Assembly: GCF_017377395.1 (NCBI RefSeq)
Contig: NZ_CP061800.1
Coordinates: forward strand, 7,673,001-7,737,000
Source of the DNA: Desulfonema magnum
Lineage (GTDB): Bacteria > Desulfobacterota > Desulfobacteria > Desulfobacterales > 4be13
Direction: 5' to 3'
Length of the DNA: 64,000 nucleotides
Within the stretch, counting starts at the first letter, position 1. Each line of letters opens with the position of its first letter. The translations under genes were made by a program, and so were the position numbers. A model generated the notes under the pieces. It saw only the letters and a program-made list of their open reading frames with translations, did not search any database and was not told where the DNA came from. This document shows, piece by piece, positions 8,725-17,183 of the stretch.

Positions 8725-9189
8725 ATGGAAAAAGATCGTCCCAAAGTGCTGGTCATTCACGGCCCCAATCTGAATATGCTGGGAAAAAGAGAGCCGGAGA
8801 TATATGGACACACGACCCTTGATGAAATCAATGCGAGCCTGAAAAATCTGGGCAGAACACTGAATATTGACGTGGAAACCTTTCAATCCAATCATGAGGG
8901 CGTTATTGTTGAAAAAATTCAGAAAGCTATGGGAACATGCAACGGTATTGTGATCAATCCCGCGGCTTACACGCACACCAGTGTCGCCATTCGTGATGCG
9001 CTCCTTTTACTGGATGTTCCCATCATTGAAATCCACCTTTCCAATATTTATAAAAGAGAACCCTTCCGCCACAAGTCCATGATTGCTGATATCGCAACCG
9101 CGCAGATTTCAGGATTCGGGGTTCAGGGCTACACCATGGCGCTGGAAGGGGCAGAGAAAATAATTTCAGGGAAGAGAGCTTCGGGATGA
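8725..9189 (+). CDS. aroQ: 3-dehydroquinate dehydratase, type II
   Basis: 154 residues, normal for the small dodecameric type II enzyme. Motifs: VIHGPNLNMLGKREPEIYG (active-site loop with catalytic Tyr), FQSNHEG, INPAAYTHTSVAIRDAL and EIHLSNIYKREPFRHKS with the active-site His and Arg. It converts 3-dehydroquinate to 3-dehydroshikimate in aromatic amino acid synthesis. It follows rpe by 16 bases, with GAGGG before its ATG, so a two-gene operon is likely. Confidence 0.96.
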   Translation: MEKDRPKVLVIHGPNLNMLGKREPEIYGHTTLDEINASLKNLGRTLNIDVETFQSNHEGVIVEKIQKAMGTCNGIVINPAAYTHTSVAIRDALLLLDVPIIEIHLSNIYKREPFRHKSMIADIATAQISGFGVQGYTMALEGAEKIISGKRASG

Positions 9190-9276
9190 AAGCTGAAGAC
9201 TTCCCAAACGCCAAAATGTCGGAAATCTGCTCTCATTCATTCCAAAATTTGGCACATCGGAAACTGGTGTTATAAA

Positions 9277-9554
9277 ATGGTCAGCGGATCGAAAAGTTTT
9301 CGGGCTGTCACGGGGCGGACATGGCGGACGGGGGAGAAACCCCATATGCACCAGGCTAAGACTGCCGGACGGGGTTTGCAACCCCGTCCGGCAAAATCAG
9401 AGTTAATAAAAACAGTAGGTTGTAATCTTAGCCTGATGCATATGGGGAGAAACCCGGCTTTTTCCGGCCGGGGAGCGCGCCTCGTCCCGGAAAAAAAGCC
9501 GGGTTTCTTTGCTGTCCCGCGCACAGTCCGGAAATTTTTCTATCTGCTGATTAT
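9277..9554. mobile_element. MITE-like element, TIR family 2 (copy c)
   Basis: The left end ATGGTCAGCGGATCGAAAAG and the right end GAAATTTTTCTATCTGCTGA are inverted. The interior shares ACGGGGTTTGCAACCCCGTC, AATCAGAGTTAATAAAAACA and GCCTGATGCATATGGGG with copy b, plus a GGAAAAAAAGCCGGGTTTC end. The intergenic region 9190-9738 holds this and the next repeat only. Confidence 0.7.
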
Positions 9555-9567
9555 AAGGGAATTCCGA

Positions 9568-9650
9568 ATAAACGCTCATAAAGAACCCGGGTTTTTCACC
9601 CTCGGTTATAAAAATATTTTCAGATAAAAAACCCCGGGTTTTCAAAATGG
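9568..9650. repeat. AACGCTCATAAAGAACCCGG repeat
   Basis: Same family as 5745-5803: AACGCTCATAAAGAACCCGG, then CTCGGTTATAAAAATATTTT and CAGATAAAAAACCCCGGGTT. It lies about 90 bases before the sensor kinase start. Confidence 0.55.
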
Positions 9651-9738
9651 ATTTTCACGGTAACATCCCTGTAACAAAAGCAATTCTTATAATTTCCTGC
9701 ATAATAAAACGCCTCACCAATTTCAAAAGATATAAAAA

Positions 9739-12700
9739 ATGGACAACAAGCCAATCTGTAAGCATATTGTCATCACAACAGCAGTCATTCTGCTGGTTAT
9801 TTTTTCAAATGGCTGTTCCTTGGCTGAGGAAAAAAATGATAAAAAAACCATTGTTGTCGGAGGAGATATTTCCTATCCGCCTTTTGAGTTTCTTGATGAC
9901 CAGGGAAATCCCTCGGGATATGACATTGATCTGTTCCGAGCTGTGGCTGAGGAGATGGGGCTGGATATCAAAATCAGGCTTTCCCCGTGGCATGATGCCC
10001 TGAAATCTCTCGAATCCGGAGAAACCGATGTTCTTGCTGGTTTGCCATATTCTGAGGAAAGGGATAAGCAGTTTGATTTATCAGTTCCGCACACGATTCT
10101 TTCCTTTACGCTTTTTGTCCGAAAAGGCTCCCTCATCAGTTCAATTCAGGATGCCAGAGAAAAAGAGATTATCATTGAAAACGGAAGCATTATTGAAAAA
10201 TATCTGCTGTCTCAGGAAATTTCAAAAAACATTATTTCTGCGGACACATTATTGGATGGATTTAAACTTCTGGCGTCGGGAAAGCATGATTGTCTGTTGG
10301 CTGAAGAGACTATCGGATATTACATCATTGATAAATACAACTTATCTGATATTGTGCCTGTGGGTGGGCCGATCCTGCCGAGGAAATACTGTTTTGCTGT
10401 CAGAAAAGGCAACAAAGAATTACTGGACACTATTAATGAGGGGCTTATCACTGTCAAGAAAACAGGATATTATAAAAAAATACACACAAAATATTTTGGT
10501 TCCGATGATGGTCAGACTGAATCCGCCTTAAAAACGGTGCTGCTATTTTCCCTTGGTTTGCTGTTAATCATATGTGTGGCCTTTCTTTGGTCATGGTCAC
10601 TCAGAAAAAAAGTAAAACAAACGACACAGGAACTACAGATTCAGTTGTCCGAGCGGAGGCAGGCTGAGGCCATGCTGTATCAAAGCAGAGAAAATTTCAA
10701 AGCTCTGGCTGAACATTCACCCGACATTATTCAGCGTGTTGATAAAAGACTTCGTTATGTTTATATTAATCCGGCAATTGAACAGATAACAGGAATTCCC
10801 TGTCAGGCATTCATCGGAAAAACAAACCAGGAGGCAGGGCTTGCGAAAGCGACTTGCGATTACTGGCAAAAAAAACTTCTCAGAGTTTTTGAGACAGGAG
10901 AGAAAAGCACATTTGAATCCAGTTATGCCACACCAAACGAAACAAAATATTATCAGACGCGTGTGGTACCGGAATTTTCAAAAGACGGCCAGGTGGAATT
11001 CGTTCTGGCTGTCTCCCGTGATATCACCCATGACAGGCAGACAAGAGACCTGTTGCGCATTCAGTGTGAACTTGGAATAGCCCTGAGTTCCGCAACCGAC
11101 CTGACAGAAACACTGAATCATATACTGAACGCTGCCCTGCGTATAGATGAAATTGATTGCGGTGGCTTATATCTCACTGATGACATTACCGGCGAATTAA
11201 ACATCCTGGCGCATAAAGGTCTGTCTCCCGCTTTTGTCAAAGGCGTTTCTCATTATGACGCGGACTCGCCCCATGCCCGCCTGGTCATGGCACAGAAATC
11301 TGTTTACAGGAGCTATCCCCGGGTTCTTATCTCCTCAGATGAGAATTTGCAACCTGAAGGTCTGCGCAGTCTGGCAATCATCCCGATTCAGCATGAGGGG
11401 AAAGTGACTGCTGTGTTTAATTTCGGGTCTCATACCTGCAATGAAATTCCCGACAGGGTTCGCAACAGCATAGCGGCCATTGCCTCTCAGACCGGGGCGG
11501 TTATTGCCCGGGTAAGGATGGAAAAATCATTACACGAAAGCGAAGAAAAATTCAGAAGGCTGTTCCGAAACATACCTGTGCCGACTTATGTATGGCAAGA
11601 AAAAGAGGGCAATCTCATTCTCACGGATTACAATGAAGCCACTGAAATCCTCACTAAGGGAAAAATTGCCAGCTTTATAGGAATAAACGCCCGGGATTTT
11701 TATTCACAGAATTCTCCGGAAACTTCACAAGATATAGAAATCTGCTTCCGGGAAAAAAAAACCATCCGAAAACAATTCTATTACAAATTACGCACCACAG
11801 GAGAAAAGAGATTCTTTGACTCTGTTTTTGTTTTTATTCCTTTGGATATCGTTATGATTCACACGGTTGACCTGACCGAGCGGAAACAATTGGAGGAATC
11901 ACTCACAAAAGCCAAATCAGAAGCCGAATCCGCGAATCAGACCAAAAGTCGTTTTATTGCCAATATGAGCCATGAACTGCGTACCCCTCTCAACAGCATT
12001 TTGGGATATGCTCAGATTCTCAGCCGTGATAAGACCCTCAATGAACAGCAAATGAAAGGTGTTGAAATTATTCAGACCAGCGGAGAGCATTTACTGAAAG
12101 TGATTAATGATATTTTGGAGATGTCTAAAATTGAAGCAGGGAGGCTACAAATGAACCCGGGAGATTTTCATTTGTCAAAACTTCTTAATAATGTTATGAA
12201 TATTATAAAAATAAGAGCGCAGGAAAAGGAGATTCTTTTTGACTATGAACCTTCTCCGGATCTGCCGGAAACTGTTTACGGAGATGAAAAACGCCTGAGC
12301 CAGATTCTTCTGAATATTCTGGACAATGCAGTCAAATTTACCGAAAAGGGGAGAATTGTATTTATCGTCAGTCGGCAGTCGTCAGGGAAAGCAGATCAGC
12401 ATCGCCAAGCAATCGCCAAAATCCGTTTTACAATAAAAGATACAGGAACCGGTATCCCGCGTGAAAAAATAAAGGAACTTTTTTTGCCATTTCATCAGGT
12501 GCATGACAGCGGATTTCAAAGCCTGGGAACCGGCCTGGGGCTTGCGATCAGCCAGGAGTTTGTCCGTATGATGGGCGGTGAATTAAACGTGGAAAGCGCT
12601 CCGGGTCTTGGCAGCGTGTTCTGGTTCGAAGTCAGTTTCCCGGAAATTGAACAAACAATTGCAAATGTCCCACTTAAAAAGCCTGGAAAAATCGTTGGCT

Positions 12701-13341
12701 TTAGAGGTAAACCATATAAAATTCTTATTGCGGATGATATGGAGCTGAATCGTGCTATTTTAAAAAAAATGCTTCAGCCTCTGGGATTTGAAATTGCAGA
12801 GGCTGATGACGGAAATGATGCTGTGGAACAAGCATTGGAATTTCAACCCCATCTGATTCTGATGGATCTGATAATGCCGGAAACAGACGGTTTTGAAGCG
12901 ACAAGACAAATCAGACAGATACCGGCCCTGAAAAATGTGCCGATTATCGCGACGTCGGCCCATATAAATTTTCATGCAAAAATGCTGAGTGTGGAGGCTG
13001 GCTGTGACGGTGTTATTCAAAAGCCTGTCAGCGCTGAAGAAGTTCTGGAAAAAATACAAGTCTTCCTCAGTGTGGATTGGATATACAAAGATCAGCAGGA
13101 CGAACAGATCGTCACAAAAAAATCTGAACCGTTCTCTGTCATTCCGCCGCCCAAAGAAGAAATTGACAGATTTTTGGAAATGGCAATGAGAGGAGATGTT
13201 GATGCGATTCAGGAGCAGGCAGAGAAACTGGGTTCCCTGTCTCCCGATTTTGTGCCATTCGGAAAAAAACTTTGCCAGCTTGCCAAAAATTTTCAAGTAA
13301 AAAAGATTAAAAAATTTCTTTCGCAATATATTGAAGCCTGA
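9739..13341 (+). CDS. Hybrid sensor histidine kinase with periplasmic solute-binding domain
   Basis: 1200 residues, BvgS-like layout. An N-terminal export/anchor segment (about 9-27) is followed by a type 3 solute-binding domain (about 35-250; GGDISYPPFEFLDDQGNPSGYDID is typical). A membrane helix lies near 263-285 (VLLFSLGLLLIICVAFLWSW), then PAS (about 317-430), GAF (about 443-600) and PAS (about 610-725). HisKA carries His745 in FIANMSHELRTPLN; the ATPase domain follows (about 855-975) with N and G boxes ILDNAVKFT and GTGLGLAISQEF. A receiver has Asp1043 in LILMDLIMP. It probably senses a small amino-acid-like ligand in the periplasm; ligand and output are unknown. The Cys in FSNGCS could be a lipobox but is a poor match. 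A lone gene. Confidence 0.93.
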   Translation: MDNKPICKHIVITTAVILLVIFSNGCSLAEEKNDKKTIVVGGDISYPPFEFLDDQGNPSGYDIDLFRAVAEEMGLDIKIRLSPWHDALKSLESGETDVLAGLPYSEERDKQFDLSVPHTILSFTLFVRKGSLISSIQDAREKEIIIENGSIIEKYLLSQEISKNIISADTLLDGFKLLASGKHDCLLAEETIGYYIIDKYNLSDIVPVGGPILPRKYCFAVRKGNKELLDTINEGLITVKKTGYYKKIHTKYFGSDDGQTESALKTVLLFSLGLLLIICVAFLWSWSLRKKVKQTTQELQIQLSERRQAEAMLYQSRENFKALAEHSPDIIQRVDKRLRYVYINPAIEQITGIPCQAFIGKTNQEAGLAKATCDYWQKKLLRVFETGEKSTFESSYATPNETKYYQTRVVPEFSKDGQVEFVLAVSRDITHDRQTRDLLRIQCELGIALSSATDLTETLNHILNAALRIDEIDCGGLYLTDDITGELNILAHKGLSPAFVKGVSHYDADSPHARLVMAQKSVYRSYPRVLISSDENLQPEGLRSLAIIPIQHEGKVTAVFNFGSHTCNEIPDRVRNSIAAIASQTGAVIARVRMEKSLHESEEKFRRLFRNIPVPTYVWQEKEGNLILTDYNEATEILTKGKIASFIGINARDFYSQNSPETSQDIEICFREKKTIRKQFYYKLRTTGEKRFFDSVFVFIPLDIVMIHTVDLTERKQLEESLTKAKSEAESANQTKSRFIANMSHELRTPLNSILGYAQILSRDKTLNEQQMKGVEIIQTSGEHLLKVINDILEMSKIEAGRLQMNPGDFHLSKLLNNVMNIIKIRAQEKEILFDYEPSPDLPETVYGDEKRLSQILLNILDNAVKFTEKGRIVFIVSRQSSGKADQHRQAIAKIRFTIKDTGTGIPREKIKELFLPFHQVHDSGFQSLGTGLGLAISQEFVRMMGGELNVESAPGLGSVFWFEVSFPEIEQTIANVPLKKPGKIVGFRGKPYKILIADDMELNRAILKKMLQPLGFEIAEADDGNDAVEQALEFQPHLILMDLIMPETDGFEATRQIRQIPALKNVPIIATSAHINFHAKMLSVEAGCDGVIQKPVSAEEVLEKIQVFLSVDWIYKDQQDEQIVTKKSEPFSVIPPPKEEIDRFLEMAMRGDVDAIQEQAEKLGSLSPDFVPFGKKLCQLAKNFQVKKIKKFLSQYIEA

Positions 13342-13394
13342 AACTCGAAACTCGAAACTCGAAACTTGAAACTTGAAACTTGAAACTTGAAACT
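13341..13394. repeat. 7-bp tandem repeat (AAACTCG/AAACTTG)
   Basis: About seven and a half units start at the stop codon of the hybrid kinase. The unit is the reverse complement of the one at 13874-14050, so the two arrays face each other across a family 3 element. Confidence 0.9.
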
Positions 13395-13508
13395 GCCTTC
13401 AACTGCTCCTGCTGAAGCCGGTGGACGCTGTTCGAGCTATGAGGCCAGAACGAAAATCAACACCAATAATCTCCTCATCGCCATTTTTCCCAGCTTCTTT
13501 TAGCTAAC

Positions 13509-13832
13509 ACTCAATGATCAGGTTTTTATCTGTCATTCCTGCGAAAGCAGGAATCCCGTGCCTCCGGATTCGTAAAATCTGCGGAAAACGGATTTCTGCT
13601 TTCGCAGGCTTCGGCGTGAGCACAGACTTCGGCAGGCTCAGTCAGACCGGCAGGCTCAGTCAGACCGGCAGGCTCAGTCAGACCGGCAGGCTCAGTCGGA
13701 CCGGCAGGCTCAGTCGGACCGGCAGGCTCAGTCAGACCGGCAGGCTCAGTCGGACCGGCAGGCTCAGTCGGACCGGCAGACGGAATGACAGACCCTTTGT
13801 CCGAACCGGGTCAGAAAATCTGATCATCGGGT
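13509..13832. mobile_element. TIR family 3 element (copy b) with amplified 18-bp unit
   Basis: The ends ACTCAATGATCAGGTTTTTA and AAAATCTGATCATCGGGT are inverted. After GTCATTCCTGCGAAAGCAGG the interior contains eight tandem copies of an 18-bp unit (CCGGCAGGCTCAGTCAGA or ..CGGA) at about 13630-13784, where copy a has one. It ends with CAGACGGAATGACAGAC. Confidence 0.75.
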
Positions 13833-13873
13833 AGCTTGCAGAAGACTGAGTCTCGCAGAGACAGCATATTTGC

Positions 13874-14050
13874 AGTTTCAAGTTCCGAGTTTCAAGTTTC
13901 GAGTTTCAAGTTTCAAGTTTCAAGTTTCGAGTTTCAAGTTCCGAGTTTCAAGTTTCAAGTTTCGAGTTTCAAGTTTCAAGTTTCAAGTTTCAAGTTTCGA
14001 GTTTCAAGTTTCAAGTTTCGAGTTTCAAGTTTCAAGTTTCAAATTTCAAA
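13874..14050. repeat. 7-bp tandem repeat (GTTTCAA/GTTTCGA), about 25 units
   Basis: The longest heptamer array of the window ends about 14 bases before the start of the next kinase gene and covers its upstream region. Three units make 21 bases, so one frame runs without stops from ATG 13836 through the array into the kinase as repeated SFKFQVS. Confidence 0.92.
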
Positions 14051-14063
14051 CAAGGGAGGACAG

Positions 14064-15227
14064 ATGGATTTTGAGAAATCAGAACAACCCATTGTTTTGA
14101 TTGTTGATGACGAGTCTCCGAATTTAAGCGTTCTTTCTGATTATCTGAAACAGTCAGGTGTTAAGCCCCTGATTGCGGAAGATGGTGAGGAAGGCCTCAG
14201 CCAAGCAGAATATGCCCAGCCGGATATTATTCTGCTGGATATAATGATGGCCGGAATTGACGGCTTTGAAACCTGCCGCCGTCTGAAAAAAAATCCAGCC
14301 ACAAAAGATATTCCGGTAATCTTTATGACCGCACTTTCTGATACATCTGCCAAAATCAGAGGATTCAGACTGGGGGCAGTTGATTATATCACCAAACCTT
14401 TTCAGCATGAAGAAGTGCTGGTCCGTATCAGAACACACTTAACCCTCTGTCAGCAAGAAAAGAAACTTTTGGAATTAAACGCCGACCTGACGAAAACAAA
14501 CGCTGCGAAAGATAAATTCTTCTCGATTATCGCCCATGATTTAAAGGGCGCATTAAGTGTTCTGATTGCCGGTTGTGAACTTCTGTCAGGCTCGGTTCGT
14601 GATTTTGACAGAAATAAAATAGAAAATTTTTCCAAAGAAATTATTGCTTCCGCAAAGAATACCCTCAGGCTGTTGGAAAATTTGTTTGACTGGGCAAGGT
14701 CTCAGAGTGGTTCTATGGCTTTTGAGCCGGAGTTCATTGAACTTAAAAGACTTGCGGAAAGGAATATTCAGATTTTTCAGGGAAATGCCAACTGTAAAAA
14801 AATCGAATTGTCTCTTTCTATGAAACCGGATACTTATGTTTACGCGGATCGGAATATGACAAATGCCATTATTCGTAATCTTATTTCCAACGCCATCAAG
14901 TTTACACGCAGGGGCGGCGAGGTCAGCATCTCCGCACATTCTCCGCCGGTCTCTGTTTGGGACGAGGAAACTGAGATGGCTGACTTTGTCGAAGTTGCTG
15001 TTTCAGACACGGGGATTGGCATCAGTGAGGAGAATATTCCGAAATTGTTAAAAATTGACAATAAATATATGGAGATGGGAACTGAAGATGAGAAAGGAAC
15101 AGGGCTGGGACTGATTTTATGCAAAGAATTTGTTGAGAAAAACAACGGAAAAATTTGGATTGAAAGCGAGTTGGGAAAAGGGACAACCTTTTGGTTTGTG
15201 CTGCCAGCCAGCCCCTCGGATATTTAA
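14064..15227 (+). CDS. Response regulator-histidine kinase (REC-HisKA-HATPase)
   Basis: 387 residues from ATG 14064, chosen for the GGGAGGA site just before it. A longer in-frame start at 13836 would add a repeat-encoded SFKFQVS tract. The receiver (about 10-125) has the acidic pair in VDDESPN and Asp59 in IILLDIMM. A short coiled coil leads to HisKA with His158 in FFSIIAHDLKGAL. The ATPase domain (about 250-385) shows RNLISNAIKFT, VSDTGIGIS and GTGLGLILCKEF. No membrane segment, so it is a cytosolic relay kinase that could take phosphate from another kinase. The hybrid kinase 720 bases upstream is a possible partner; this is inference. Confidence 0.92.
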   Translation: MDFEKSEQPIVLIVDDESPNLSVLSDYLKQSGVKPLIAEDGEEGLSQAEYAQPDIILLDIMMAGIDGFETCRRLKKNPATKDIPVIFMTALSDTSAKIRGFRLGAVDYITKPFQHEEVLVRIRTHLTLCQQEKKLLELNADLTKTNAAKDKFFSIIAHDLKGALSVLIAGCELLSGSVRDFDRNKIENFSKEIIASAKNTLRLLENLFDWARSQSGSMAFEPEFIELKRLAERNIQIFQGNANCKKIELSLSMKPDTYVYADRNMTNAIIRNLISNAIKFTRRGGEVSISAHSPPVSVWDEETEMADFVEVAVSDTGIGISEENIPKLLKIDNKYMEMGTEDEKGTGLGLILCKEFVEKNNGKIWIESELGKGTTFWFVLPASPSDI

Positions 15228-15238
15228 GCTCCCGCAGC

Positions 15239-15350
15239 ACAGCCCGGCGATGTATTGCCGGGGGAAAGATGGCCTGGTTGTCAAGTCCCGCACCAGGGAT
15301 GACTGAAAACAGACCGGTAATTTATTACCGAAAATGCGGATTTGAAAACA
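15239..15350. repeat. REP-like hairpins
   Basis: CCCGGCGATGTATTGCCGGG and the weaker ACCGGTAATTTATTACCG resemble the CCCGGCAATTCATTGCCGGG hairpins at 42337, 44706 and 45588. They lie between the kinase stop and the reductase gene. Confidence 0.5.
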
Positions 15351-15402
15351 GCCCGTAATAACAGAGTTTCACCTGACATCTGACAAGAAAGGATATGTTC
15401 TC

Positions 15403-16404
15403 ATGGCGTTAAAAACATTTAAAGCAATGCTGGTAAAAGACACCGGAGATAATCGTTACACGCGGCAGATCGTTGATAAGTCTGTTGAGGAACTTCCCCC
15501 GGGTGATGTCCTTGTCAATGTTCGGTATTCTTCGCTGAACTACAAAGACGCGCTGTCCGCGATTGGCAACAAGGGGGTTACCAAAAAATACCCGCATACT
15601 CCCGGTATTGACGCAGCAGGGATTGTTGCGGAAAGTTCTGTTCCGGAATTCAGCCCCGGAGATGAGGTGATCGTCACCAGTTATGACCTGGGAATGAACA
15701 CCTCCGGAGGATTCGGGCAGTATATTCGTGTCCCTGCCGGATGGGTGGTACCGCTGCCCGGAGGGCTGACGCTCCGTGAGAGCATGATCTACGGAACAGC
15801 CGGTTTTACCGCGGCCCTGTCTGTTTTCCGTCTCAAAGAAAGCGGTATCACACCGGACCGGGGCGATGTGCTGGTCTCCGGAGCCACAGGCGGGGTGGGC
15901 AGTATCGCTGTTTCAATCCTCTCCCAAATCGGTTATTCAGTGACAGCCGTCAACGGTATTTCTGACAAGACCGCTTATCTCAGGAAGATCGGAGCCAAAT
16001 CAGTCATCAGCATTGAAGCGGCTACGGATCAGACCGGACGGCCTCTGTTAAAAGAACGATGGGCCGGAAGTATTGATGCGGTGGGAGGAGATATCCTTGT
16101 CACCACGATCAAATCAACAGCTCACAACGGAACCGTGACCTGCTGCGGTAACATCGCCTCTCCCGAGATGCCTCTGAACGTTTATCCGTTCATCCTGCGC
16201 GGGGTCAGACTGATCGGCATTGGTTCCCAAAACTGCCCCATGCCTGTTCGCAGGAAAATCTGGGAGAAAATCGCGGGAGAGTGGAAAATTGTCCGTCCTG
16301 ATCCGCTCACTTCTGAAATCTCTCTGGACGAGCTGGATCATCAGATAGAGATGATGCTGCAACGCAAACGTAAGGGCCGAACTCTTGTGCGTATGACAGA
16401 ATAA
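15403..16404 (+). CDS. YhdH/AcuI-type quinone oxidoreductase (acrylyl-CoA reductase family)
   Basis: 333 residues, zinc-free medium-chain dehydrogenase. An N-terminal GroES-like domain (about 1-120; VRYSSLNYKDALSAIGNKGV and HTPGIDAAGIV) is followed by an NADP Rossmann domain with SGATGGVGSIAVSIL (about 166-180). The C-terminal motif GIGSQNCPMPVRRKIWE resembles the family's GIDSV...R..IW signature. AcuI enzymes reduce acryloyl-CoA to propionyl-CoA with NADPH, as in DMSP or 3-hydroxypropionate metabolism. The exact substrate here is inference. The preceding AAGAAAGGATATGTTCTC is a weak ribosome site. A lone gene. Confidence 0.9.
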   Translation: MALKTFKAMLVKDTGDNRYTRQIVDKSVEELPPGDVLVNVRYSSLNYKDALSAIGNKGVTKKYPHTPGIDAAGIVAESSVPEFSPGDEVIVTSYDLGMNTSGGFGQYIRVPAGWVVPLPGGLTLRESMIYGTAGFTAALSVFRLKESGITPDRGDVLVSGATGGVGSIAVSILSQIGYSVTAVNGISDKTAYLRKIGAKSVISIEAATDQTGRPLLKERWAGSIDAVGGDILVTTIKSTAHNGTVTCCGNIASPEMPLNVYPFILRGVRLIGIGSQNCPMPVRRKIWEKIAGEWKIVRPDPLTSEISLDELDHQIEMMLQRKRKGRTLVRMTE

Positions 16405-16426
16405 GCCCCACCTGAACCGCTCAATG

Positions 16427-16790
16427 CTGCAAACATGCCGCCCTTACAGGGCTTAGTCGGCCCACTCCCAAATCCGTCACAATCAGATTTTTTTGGGTGT
16501 GTCCCGCCTTTTACACAAGGACAGGTTTTATGTGTGAAAGGCGGGACGCATCCGTTTTTTGCCACGAAGGCACAAAGGCACAAAGGCACAAAGTCTCACG
16601 AAGTCTTCTTGCGGTTCCTTTGTGTCTCTGTGGCTGATTTTTTCGGATGTGTGAAAGGCGGGACGCATCCGTTTTTTGCCACGAAGGCACAAAGTCTCAC
16701 GAAGTCTCTTTGTGGTTCCTTTGTGTCTTTGTGTCTTTGTGGCTGATTTTTTCGGATGTGTAAAAGGTGGGACACACCCATTTTTTTCTT
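16427..16790. repeat. Repeat block: GGCCGACTAAGCCC half and CACAAAG units
   Basis: Starts with ATGCTGCAAACATGCCGCCC and AGGGCTTAGTCGGCCC, a half of the 7807 element. From about 16494 come inverted-orientation units GCCACGAAGGCACAAAG, TTTGTGTCTTTGTGGCTGAT and TTTTTCGGATGTGTGAAAGG, repeated about twice, as at 3504 and 33165. No gene is seen between 16405 and 17183. Confidence 0.8.
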
Positions 16791-16822
16791 ATCCTCACAA
16801 AGGGATTCCCCTGCATTTGTTT

Positions 16823-16968
16823 ATATTCAGTAGATCGAACGCGGGACAGACACGGCGAACGGGGGAGAAACCCGGGTTTTTCCGGCGGGGGGAGTCTTCT
16901 GTCCGGGAAAAAAGCCGGGTTTCTTTGCCATGCCGCACACAGTCCGGAAACTTTTCGATCTGCTGATA
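16823..16968. mobile_element. TIR family 2 element (copy d)
   Basis: The left end ATATTCAGTAGATCGAAC is shortened relative to other copies; the right end GGAAACTTTTCGATCTGCTGA is complete. The interior is an AAACCCGGGTTTTTCCGG / CCGGGAAAAAAGCCGGGTTT hairpin. It abuts the next element without a gap. Confidence 0.65.
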
Positions 16969-17104
16969 CTCGATAATCAAGTTTTTTGATCTGATCCAGC
17001 CGAAAAATCTGTCATTCCTGCTCCCAATTTTACAGGTAGTGCGAAGCCGGAAGCAGTGGATTCCTGCTTTCGCAGGAATGACAACAAAAACTTGATTATC
17101 GAGT
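16968..17104. mobile_element. TIR family 3 element (copy c)
   Basis: The ends ACTCGATAATCAAGTTTTT and AAAAACTTGATTATCGAGT are almost perfect inverses, the best-preserved pair of this family. The interior is CTGTCATTCCTGC.. / ..GGATTCCTGCTTTCGCAGGA-ATGACAA. It ends about 80 bases before ppc and may contain or displace its promoter. Confidence 0.8.
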
Positions 17105-17183
17105 TATAATTTTTTTCTGTGGTAAAAATTCAGCGATTATGCTATCTTTCTTATGATTTTGAAAAAAAGGAGGTGTCATCAAT

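Noticed and set aside
13836-14063. N-terminal extension of the REC-first kinase
   Set aside because: It translates the heptamer array, and a good ribosome site with ATG at 14064 lies at the start of the receiver domain. Kept only as a possibility in the findings.
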